Of a stretch of DNA of 20,077 bases, positions 1-8,200 are shown piece by piece. How positions within the stretch are numbered: the first letter of the stretch is position 1; each line of letters starts with the position of its first letter. The position numbers and the translations under genes are program-made. Where the stretch lies: NCBI RefSeq assembly GCF_000090795.2, contig NW_003546643.1, positions 73,200 to 93,276 on the forward strand, given 5' to 3'. This DNA comes from Amphimedon queenslandica (lineage: Eukaryota; Porifera; Demospongiae; Haplosclerida; Niphatidae). The notes beneath the pieces were generated by a model that made no database searches, had not been told where the DNA came from, and saw only the letters and a list, made by a program, of their open reading frames with translations.

Positions 1-483
1 GCAGGGTATGCTATATTTTCTTTTATAGTCATATCAATATTCATTGGAAGCATTACAGTCACATCTATATGGACAATGTGTTTCACTAGAAAATATCTTA
101 AAAATGCTGCAACAAACATATCCACTGCAGCAAGCCCAGGTAACCCATATGCAGCTCAAGAGAGGAGAGTCATTGGATTATTTGGTATGCTGATAATAGT
201 ACACAAATTGTGCTATGCACCTATTGTTTCATTTGGATTGATTGAGATTTTCACTGATGTTTTAACACCAGCAGCATATGCTGTAGCTTTTGTTGTCCTT
301 TTACTTCTGACTGTTCTCATTCCTTTGGTGCAATCATTCTTCAGGAGGGACATAAAGGATGCTATTGTCAAGGGTCATCGAACTTTGTCCAGGAGCATAA
401 AACGGGGAAAAACATACCATCAAAGTTCTTCTGCTCAAACAGTAAAACCTTCAAATGCCACAACATCATCTTACACTATTTAA
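1..483 (+). CDS. Rhodopsin-like (class A) GPCR, 3' part only
   Basis: The reading frame is open from base 1 to the stop at 481-483 (160 codons), so the gene starts before the window. Three hydrophobic segments are visible: residues 1-24 (TM5-like), 56-84 (TM6-like) and 89-111 (TM7-like). A short basic loop lies between the first two, and after the third comes an amphipathic basic stretch (FFRRDIKDAIVKGH, helix 8-like) and a Ser/Thr-rich tail ending in YTI. Spacing and helix 8 fit the end of a class A receptor. The TM6 CWxP motif reads CYAP and the TM7 NPxxY position reads IPLVQ, so both activation motifs are degenerate, as is common in lineage-specific receptors. The ligand cannot be guessed. 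A possible ATTAAA polyadenylation signal is at 636-641. Another multi-pass membrane protein is possible but less likely. Confidence 0.65.
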   Translation, partial: AGYAIFSFIVISIFIGSITVTSIWTMCFTRKYLKNAATNISTAASPGNPYAAQERRVIGLFGMLIIVHKLCYAPIVSFGLIEIFTDVLTPAAYAVAFVVLLLLTVLIPLVQSFFRRDIKDAIVKGHRTLSRSIKRGKTYHQSSSAQTVKPSNATTSSYTI

Positions 484-837
484 ATTACCAGCTTTCACGA
501 ATTTGCTACCTTAATGTTATAGCTGTAATGTGTCTGTGAGTTGCTAGCCTTATCAAGTAGAAATTGCATATTCACTTTCGACTGTAAACATGTTTGTTTA
601 AATTGTTGTCTATTATGAGCAATGTTATCAATAGGATTAAAACGGAAGCATTGCTTGGTTACACAAACAAGCACCTGCAACATCAAATAATGCTTTGTAT
701 TTTTTAGAACTAAGGCTGGACTGAACAAAAATATCATTTTAATTAAGGTTTTTAGTTTAACTTATTTTGTTAGATTTTATTTCATGTTCATATTGAAAAT
801 ACAATATACTGCGTCCACAATGATGTCCACATTACTA

Positions 838-864
838 CTCTACAGATATTTAATATCTGTAGAG
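838..864. repeat. Perfect 13-bp-arm inverted repeat
   Basis: CTCTACAGATATT is followed by a single T and then its exact reverse complement. It lies 355 bp after the GPCR stop. It may be a hairpin or the remnant of a mobile-element end. Confidence 0.8.
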
Positions 865-1124
865 ACAAACCTCAACTTATGAACTGGGTCCTGGGATAGT
901 CTGGCCCCAGACTGGGAGGAGTATGGACTGATCTGGGGTGTCATTTTTTGGTACATTCACATTGGCACCATGAGTATGTACATAATATTAAGCACTCTTG
1001 ATTAGTACCCATAAATGACCAAGATGCACCCACTAACCGAGTCAATCTGTTGACAAAATATCAGCCAAGTGCACCAATTATGCTTGCACTCCTTGTACAC
1101 CCACCCTTTATGATGCTCCATTTG

Positions 1125-1144
1125 GCATCACGTGAATACACGTG
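1125..1144. promoter_or_regulatory. Double CACGTG E-box upstream of the Rab-like gene
   Basis: Two CACGTG hexamers at 1129-1134 and 1139-1144 are spaced 10 bp start to start, one helical turn. The first sits in GCATCACGTGA, and the same 11-mer recurs at 3581-3591 before macroH2A. In animals such sites bind bHLH-Zip factors (USF, MITF/TFE, MAX); function here is inferred. Confidence 0.5.
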
Positions 1145-1148
1145 GTTT

Positions 1149-1160
1149 TGCGCATGCGCA
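1149..1160. promoter_or_regulatory. NRF1-type palindrome
   Basis: TGCGCATGCGCA is a perfect 12-bp palindrome matching the NRF1 consensus YGCGCAYGCGCR. It is about 100 bp upstream of the Rab-like ATG at 1263, where a core promoter is expected, and 5 bp after the second E-box. Confidence 0.6.
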
Positions 1161-1262
1161 TTTTGTAGAATATTAAACCTTGTCCAGCCCCGCCCCTAGC
1201 TTAGGTCTGCCTGTGGCCTGTTCAATCACAAAGCCAGCCACCTTTCATTCTTAAACTCTATC

Positions 1263-3418
1263 ATGTCACTGAGCGGTGAATCAGATAAACGTGTAGATCC
1301 AACAACTAACAAGGTAGTACTGGTCGGCGATGAAACAGTTGGAAAAACGTCAATGTTCCTCAGATTTAAAACTGATCGTTTTATAGAGACAACATCTTCC
1401 ACTCGGTACCTAGCAGAGCATTACAAGGAATGGACTGTGAGGGGTACAAAAGTACAGGTAAATATTTGTTGATACTAAATTAATGTATACTATGATTGCA
1501 CAATATAGCAGGTATTAAATTTTGAAGGTGAGTGATAGATTTGCTAGAATTTTGATGTTTGATGGGTTTCAATTTAGCGAATTTGTGACCATAGTTTAAA
1601 AATGGCAGGTTTTAATTTGGCAAATGGCTATCAAAATTAAAAACGTCAAATTTTTCAGATTTTTATTCCCTCCAAAATTACCGTATACAGTGCATGTACA
1701 AGATGATAAGGAATTGTCCAATATAGTATTAACCAATTACTTTTCACAGACAAATATACTGGCACCTTAACTCTCACAACTTTAGTTAGATTGGTCTCTC
1801 GAAATTTGTTCCTATGTCTAAAGGTAGGTTTCAATATGACGCATTGCTTTTCCTGCACTAGCGTCATGACCGGAAGTGCTGTATAAACCAATGGAACTAT
1901 GCATCAATGCGTAAGAATAGAAATGATTTAATCTGACGCATTGATGCATGTTCCCATTGGTTTATACAGCACTTCGGGTCATGACAGATACCCATGCGTC
2001 ATATTGAGATCCCGCCTTAACAATAAACTTGATAATTATATTAATATTGTTAACTGTAGCTGTGTGTAGTAAATAGTAAAGTTTAAATATTATGTAATAA
2101 TTGTGAGTTAGGGGTATTCACCATAACCTTTGAACCAGTTGTAAACCTTGTCTTATTAGTTGCCATAATGAAAATTAAGATTTTTAAAGTTGTTCCCTTG
2201 TTATTTCGGACTTGACCCACAGTTTCATTGATGTTTGTTATGTTAGCTTTGACAGTAGCCTAACAATTTTATCGTTTATAATGTATGTGTGTGTCTATAA
2301 CCAAGTGAAACCAGATACACTATACATGTATCATAATGGTATTTCCATATCTAATGTTCACAATAGAAATTTTGTCACGTATTGGTATTTTGCAAGTTTA
2401 ACTTGGAGAAATTTACCGTATAGTGGGTAAATTTGGAGGGGCTGAATTTTGGTGATTGGCGGATTTGACAAATTTGTGGCCATTTGCCATTGAGCATGCG
2501 TATAATGGCTCAAAATGGTGGATTTTATTTTGGCGATTGGCTATCAAAATGCCAAATTTGCCAAATTTAATCCCTTCCAAAATTTCCCGCTATACGGTAT
2601 TTTTTTTCCAAAAAATGCTACACGTGTACATGTATGTATGCATGTTGGAACTACTGTTGCACTTTTAGTAGAAATTTAAAATAGCTTGGAATTAATATTA
2701 TTTTGAAACTAGAAAAGTTATGCAACACTAATTCCCACTTTGACATTGCTCTGCTTTGTAATTTATTTTTAGACTGATTAAGTTTTAGAAATAATAATTA
2801 TGTTAGTGATTCTATTTATAGTAAGTAACACTTGTATTCTATTTATAGTAACAACTAACTCGTATCCTATCATAATAAGTTAATGGCACTAACAGTTTAT
2901 AATACTCATATTCTGTTATTGCTGCTATTCTATTTATAGTAACACTCATATTCTATTTTTAGATGACACTCTATGACACAGCAGGCATGGAGAGATACAC
3001 ATCGACAATCCCACCCACTTACTTCAGACACGCAAGAGCAGTCATACTAGTGTATGCAGTTGATAATCAAGAGAGCATTGGTAATATAAGGAACTGGTCT
3101 GAAAGCTTCAGTAAGCACAGGATTGGAGATACAGTAGATTCACTCAAAGTTTTACTGGTTGGTAACAAGGTTGATCTCAATAGGACAGTGAGTGCAAATA
3201 GAGTCAATGAAGTTGCTGAATTTTGTGGAATAGACAATAGTTTAAAGTATGAGATATCGACTAAGAATAATGATGGTGGATTTGATGAACTCTTTGATGA
3301 TCTGGCCTATTTACTGAGTGATACTCCAATAGAGAGAAGGAAGACCATTAGAGCAACTAGTAGTCCTGATGATGAAGAAATGAAAAAGAAGAAGGCTTTG
3401 TGTTCAAAATGTAGTTAG
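1263..3418 (+). CDS. Rab-like small GTPase (2 exons, 216 aa)
   Basis: Exons are 1263-1457 and 2963-3418; the phase-0 intron has GTAAAT and TTTTTAG ends. The joined product has the Ras-superfamily motifs in order: P-loop GDETVGKTS (residues 22-30), DTAGMER (70-76), NKVDL (133-137) and EISTK (162-166). The length is right for a Rab-type vesicle-traffic GTPase. Three things are odd. The catalytic Gln that normally follows DTAG is Met74. The switch I region (residues 42-54) lacks the usual T-I-G effector threonine. The C-terminus, after a Lys-rich stretch, is CSKCS, which is neither a CAAX box nor a standard CC/CXC Rab tail. The protein may hydrolyse GTP poorly or be lipidated atypically. I cannot assign a Rab subfamily. 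The E-boxes and NRF1-like site upstream probably belong to its promoter. Confidence 0.85.
1500..1690. mobile_element. Degenerate copy of the TACCGTATAG-type MITE
   Basis: This lies in the Rab-like intron. It shares interior phrases with the better copy at 2414-2599 (GGCTATCAAAAT, runs of TTTGGCAAAT) and ends in CCCTCCAAAATTACCGTATA. Its left edge, TATAGCAGGTA..AAATTTTGAAGG, resembles the other copy's terminus. Boundaries are approximate. Confidence 0.4.
1821..2018. mobile_element. Foldback element (long inverted repeat) in the Rab-like intron
   Basis: The left arm, 1821-1912, is repeated in reverse complement at 1936-2018 around a 23-nt centre. Both arms contain GTGCTGTATAAACCAATGG and CAATATGACGCAT. 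The edges are AAGG and CCTT next to TA. The arms differ by scattered substitutions and a small indel. Size and structure fit a non-autonomous foldback MITE. It carries no coding capacity. Confidence 0.7.
2414..2599. mobile_element. MITE with TACCGTATAG inverted ends
   Basis: The 5' end is TACCGTATAGTGGGTAAATT. The 3' end, reverse complemented, reads TACCGTATAGCGGGAAATTT. With TA as target duplication the 186-bp element fits a Tc1/mariner-type MITE. It lies in the Rab-like intron. An element with the same outer sequence is at 18607-18796. Confidence 0.7.
2809..2962 (+). repeat. Repeated acceptor-like ATTCTATTTATAG upstream of the real 3' splice site
   Basis: ATTCTATTTATAGTAA recurs at about 2809, 2836 and 2927, and a fourth related copy ATTCTATTTTTAG (2950-2962) is the acceptor joined to exon 2 of the Rab-like gene. 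Each copy looks like a pyrimidine tract followed by AG. Confidence 0.6.
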
Positions 3419-3542
3419 TATTATACTTATTAATTAATAATTATTAATTGATTTTTATTGTAACAATGTCCATTTACATTCCATGATACTGATTCTTAAT
3501 ACCTTAAAATGAATTTGCGATTGCGTGGGCGTGTATGAGCAT

Positions 3543-3556
3543 ATTGCCATAGAAAC
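3543..3556. promoter_or_regulatory. RFX X-box-like site upstream of macroH2A
   Basis: ATTGCCATAGAAAC fits the X-box consensus RYYNYYATRRNRAC at every position and lies about 92 bp before the macroH2A ATG. The consensus is degenerate enough that one chance match in a window this size is expected, so function is uncertain. Confidence 0.35.
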
Positions 3557-3580
3557 CAAGTTAATTGACGCATTCCAATT

Positions 3581-3591
3581 GCATCACGTGA
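3581..3591. promoter_or_regulatory. GCATCACGTGA E-box before macroH2A
   Basis: This 11-mer is identical to the one at 1125-1135 and contains the palindrome TCACGTGA. It ends 56 bp upstream of the macroH2A start codon. It is a likely bHLH-Zip binding site. Confidence 0.45.
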
Positions 3592-3647
3592 TTATTCTCT
3601 TCGCGTCCTTTTCTGCCAAAAGAAGACAAGACTGTGCTCAGTGAGTC

Positions 3648-4733
3648 ATGAGTGCTAGAGGATCAACGACAGCAAGGCGTAAGACCCAGAGGCTGAGTAA
3701 ATCAGCTAAAGCCGGCCTAGTGTTCCCCGTTTCTCGTTTATCCCGATACCTAAAAAAGGCCTGCTTAAGAAAGAGGATAGCAGTAGGTGCCCCAGTTTAT
3801 TTAGGAGCTGTACTGGAGTATTTGGCAGCCGAAGTGCTGGAGTTAGCTGGGAACGCAGCAAGGGATAACAAGAAGAGACTGATTAACCCGAGGCACTTGT
3901 TACTAGCCATTGCAAATGATGTAGAGCTCAACAAGTTGTTGTCAGGAGTCACAATACGGGAAGGAGGAGTACTGCCTAACATACACCAGTCTTTACTGAG
4001 TTCAAAAAGGAAGGAAAGCAGCAAGAAACCATCTATGAAGAAACCAACGTCTGTTTCTAAAAGGAAGAGACCCACACCTGCTGCTCCTAGCAAGAAGGGT
4101 AAGGGAAGGGGTCGTAAATTATTGTCACTGCCAGGTCCAGAGACCGTTACTCCTGTTACCAAGGGGTCCGGAAAAGGATACACTACATTAAGCGAAAAGA
4201 TATTGTCAGGGGGTCAGAAACTGACGGTAGTCCAGGGAGATATATCAACCATCGCGTGTGATGCAGTCATTCATCCAACTAACGGTAGTCTGTCATTATC
4301 GGGTCAGTGTGGATCAGCACTCAGTAATGCTGGAGGGCCTGCCTTTAGGACACAAGTGAACCAAACCTCATCTAAAGGTAGTATTGGTGTCGGTGATGCT
4401 GTTATCAGTGGAGCAGGCTCACTCCCTTGTGCTCATGTCATACATGTTCATAGTCCTTCCTGGGGTAGCGATGATGCTTTATCAAAGCTAGAGAAGTCGG
4501 TTCAATCTTGTTTGAATGTTGCAGAGAAGCATAAGTTGTCTTCAGTTGGTTTCCCATCCATAGCTAGTGGGTCTAACAGCTTTCCTAAGCAGACATCAGC
4601 TCAAAGTATACTCCGCACTATTAAAGATTATTATACTGGGACCAGTGGATCTGTAAAGCAGGTCTTCTTTGTCCTGTATGACATGGAGAGTATTGGGATA
4701 TACACATCTGAACTAGCAAGACTTGAAATGTAA
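3648..4733 (+). CDS. MACROH2A1: Core histone macroH2A, intronless, 361 aa
   Basis: MacroH2A is an H2A variant that replaces H2A in nucleosomes, generally in repressed chromatin. Residues 18-115 form an H2A fold ([15 protein letters not shown], then [20 protein letters not shown], then GGVLPNIH). Residues 116-175 are a Lys/Ser/Pro linker. Residues 178-361 are a macro domain with [34 protein letters not shown] and [13 protein letters not shown], very close to the vertebrate protein as I remember it and of nearly the same length. The ligand-binding Asp in the GDI motif is kept. An acidic-patch residue differs: NDEELN of H2A reads NDVELN (Val92). The start is supported by an in-frame TGA at 3642-3644. 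There is no intron, whereas vertebrate genes have several. No histone stem-loop is visible after the stop; an AATAAA lies at 4968-4973, so the message is presumably polyadenylated. Confidence 0.97.
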   Translation: MSARGSTTARRKTQRLSKSAKAGLVFPVSRLSRYLKKACLRKRIAVGAPVYLGAVLEYLAAEVLELAGNAARDNKKRLINPRHLLLAIANDVELNKLLSGVTIREGGVLPNIHQSLLSSKRKESSKKPSMKKPTSVSKRKRPTPAAPSKKGKGRGRKLLSLPGPETVTPVTKGSGKGYTTLSEKILSGGQKLTVVQGDISTIACDAVIHPTNGSLSLSGQCGSALSNAGGPAFRTQVNQTSSKGSIGVGDAVISGAGSLPCAHVIHVHSPSWGSDDALSKLEKSVQSCLNVAEKHKLSSVGFPSIASGSNSFPKQTSAQSILRTIKDYYTGTSGSVKQVFFVLYDMESIGIYTSELARLEM

Positions 4734-5279
4734 CTATTACAGTGCATAGTGAAGATTTATTAATTGTAGAACTGCTTGTAGTAGTACTGTATATTTTTAT
4801 AGCTATTCAAATTATATTTTTATATAATAATACTTTACTTGATGGAGTGTGCAGTGTTATATAATTATATCATGTGGTTTTATTTTTAGTTTGTTTTGTA
4901 TTGAAGTGATCGTTTGGTCAACTGATGCCATGTTTGTTGATGCGTCCTTAATGTCATCTAATAATTAAATAAAAAGAGCAAAATTACTATTAATAAAAAT
5001 ATCCATAGCTCATTGACAAATAATTCCACAAGTATAAGTACTATTGTCGTTCTAAATTAATTAATTGATTGTGGTATGTGAAATTTAATAGTTTATGCTG
5101 TCAATTTTTTTGTTTCAAATAATAATAATAATAAGGAGCAGCCATGTACATGTACATGTAGTTACACGAAAGTACTACATACAGAGTGTACTGATGTAAA
5201 TTCAATGCATGTACATGTACTTGTATACTCTACATCAAGTCTATGATGAGTATTTCTTACTACTATTCATCACTACTGT
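4734..5279. other. Convergent 3' region between macroH2A and CCDC113
   Basis: This holds the macroH2A 3' UTR and the 3' end of CCDC113 on the other strand. An AATAAA at 4968-4973 (+) and an ATTAAA at 5083-5088 (-) are candidate polyadenylation signals. An (AAT)n tract lies near 5119-5132, and TACATGTACA repeats begin at about 5140. I see no gene. Confidence 0.6.
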
Positions 5280-8200
5280 CTATGATGTACACGTACATGT
5301 ACATGTGTATACGTACATGTACATGTTGTGTGTGTAGGATGCTAAATTTACTTCGGCTATTTCAACTTTTCTTTGCCAGATATGCAGTGTCTTCATTAGT
5401 TCATACTGACTAGCTCTCTCTGATACATAGGCCATTACCTGTTTATGATAATAATGATGATAATGATTTTTGAGCAACTTTTAAAAATCATAAAAAATCC
5501 AATTTTGATTGGAATCATGCAGCTCAAACTTTCTATGCATCAATAAAAATACAAAAATGGCAAATTCTATTCTGTTTAATTTTGGCAAAATTTGGCCCAC
5601 GGCCCAGCAGGGATTTTATGTACAGTACATTTTGCTTAATTAAGTTATAGTTATACAATGCATAGGAAACCAGGAGAATGGTCTTACTTCAGGTACACGA
5701 TAATTGTCCAGTCTTGAATGAATACCTTTATTAGACTCTTCAGCCCTTGACTTCTCCTATAAATGATAAATAAACATAAAAATAACACGTAGAAGCTGTA
5801 CAGCTACGTACATGTACTGTGTCTAATAACAGTAAATTAATAATTGAAAGCAAAATTAAGTTATACAATATAGAATGTACATACATGCACATCATCTACA
5901 TGTACATGTACTTTTTAATTAATGTAAACTTGTGCATGTACATGTACATGCACATGTCACTATAAGTAAGAACATAACTATGATATAAATAAGACACTGT
6001 ACTGTACATACATGTACATGTACATGTACATGTATATATTGTATTTAGAATGCTTATGTGGACGTCTGCATGTAGTACATGTATAATTACGTACAATGTA
6101 CATGTACATGTACTTACAATAGTTACTAGTTCTGATTCGGTTTCTATTTTAGATAGCAGTTCCTGTCTCTGTGCTATCTCATCATCCAGTCTCTTACTAT
6201 CAGCTGACATACCGGATACTTTAGTCTTATAATAGTTCAGCGTCTGCATTGTCTTTCCTGCTGAGAGTTTGAGCTCAAGTAGTTGAGTGTTCTTCTCATC
6301 AACGCGTTCGTGTAACTGCTTGTTTTCAATTTTCAATTGATCGTAATCAACTTCGTGTCTGACCTCACCGCTCTCCTCTTTCTATGGACGTAGAAATACA
6401 TGTAAATGTACATGTATTAATAATGTACAAGAGTACATGTACATGTACATACATTGTACTGTACGTTGTAAATATGACATGCACAAAACAAGGTTTTAAG
6501 GTTTGGTCAAAAAATATTTAAACTTGTATTTTGTTTAAATAAATACATGTACATTGTCCATGCATGTATGGACATTCTATAGTATAAAAGAAATGATTAA
6601 AATTTTAACAAAAAATGAATCTTTGACTGCCAAATTACAAATACATGTACAAGTATTGTGCATACATGTACACATGTATGTTACAGTATTTACATACATT
6701 GTATATATAAGTGTGGCTTAATTGTCAATATTATTATTATTACTTGTTTCAGTTGGTTCATTAATTTCTTTCTTTTCACTTTCATAGCTGAATTCTTTAG
6801 GCCAATCTTCTCAACCAAACTATCCTACAATTATCAAAAAATAGAAATAAATTATTAATTTTATCAATGTCAATAATTAAAATGTATGATAAACAAAATA
6901 ATAATTAATGATCTCTTAGATCTCTTACTCTTGATTTAATGTACTCTTCAAAATATCTGAATAGCTTCTCAGTCAACACGTTACCTCTCTAAAAACAACA
7001 TAAAGTTAACAACCAGTCATGCATGTACAACAGTACAAGTGTATTGAGCAGTTGCATGTACATGTGCTTTTACATGCTACATGTACATGTAGATGGATCA
7101 TGTTAGATACATGTAACATACTGTATGTACATGTATGTTCTGTACATGTACATGTACACTAGTATTAGCATGCAATGAATTGTAGCTCTACACTGAGGAG
7201 TACGTAAAAGAAAAAATACATATACATGTACTTGTAGTTACATGTATTTTTATGTAGTTTTATGCCTGTTAAAAATACATGTACATGTAGTACACTTACT
7301 TGCACAATAATTAGCTCATTGCTAATGAATCATAGAATTACTAAGTATTACACACTTACATGCATGTGAATAGAATCGTTAATCTGTTAATTATTCATGT
7401 ATAGTATTGTTTTAAAACATGTCATGTACATGTAAACGAATAGAACATATCTACATGTACATGTACATGTATATACATTTGTACAGTATATCTGTATAAT
7501 TATTGCAACAAAAATGAAATAGACAAAACCAGTTTAAAGCTACAGTACATCAACATGTAACTTAACTGCATGTTACAATTAAAGCACACAAACATGTACA
7601 TGTACAATGTACACATACATTGTAACATCGTAAATTATTAATTATTATTATTATTAGTATACTTATTATTATTATTATTAATTACTTGTTTATTTGTTGT
7701 TCTTATTATGTCTCTTTGAAACTCATAGGAAGATTTTGTTAATTCAGACAATAAGAAGTCACACTCTGTTATCATAGCCTAATAATAAAAGTAACGCAAT
7801 CAACCTGTACATATACATGTACAGTGTAGATGTACATGTATTTTTATAATACTACATTGTATAAGCACAGCATCTACAAATAGGGTGTATTTGTTACTCT
7901 GATTTGAATAATTATAAATTACAGTCAATGGGGCAGAAACGCATTATTAGTGCAATGTCAATGGTGATGCAGTCCAAGATAGAGGCTTTGTTGCCAGGTA
8001 GAGGAGCAGAGGAACCAAAAGTCGCTGAGCTCAAACACTTGCTTGAGTCCATAGGAAAGTCCATGTAAGGAAGAAAAGCTGGTTTATAAGAAAGGTAAGA
8101 AAACATTAATTTGTGCAATCACCTTTCTTCCTTACATGGACTTTCCTATGGACTCAAGCAAGTGTTTGAGCCCAGCAACTTTCAGTTCCTCTGCTTCTCT

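Larger units (their letters stand above)
484..1262. other. Intergenic region between GPCR and Rab-like gene
   Basis: I see no convincing gene here. The first part is probably the GPCR 3' UTR. It also holds a 27-bp palindrome at 838-864, a smaller one (AGTCTGG..CCAGACT) at about 897-912, and the putative Rab-like promoter at about 1120-1262, which contains E-boxes and an NRF1-like palindrome. Confidence 0.6.

Noticed and set aside
1655..1891. 78-codon minus-strand frame in the Rab-like intron
   Set aside because: It spans the foldback arm and a decayed MITE, with no coding signal.
3797..4183. Minus-strand open frame of 128 codons inside macroH2A
   Set aside because: It is antisense to a strongly supported histone/macro-domain gene and has no domain of its own.
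5140..5335. TACATGTACA clusters as a CRISPR-like array
   Set aside because: The units are palindromic, of irregular spacing and with no unique spacers of constant length; the genome is eukaryotic.
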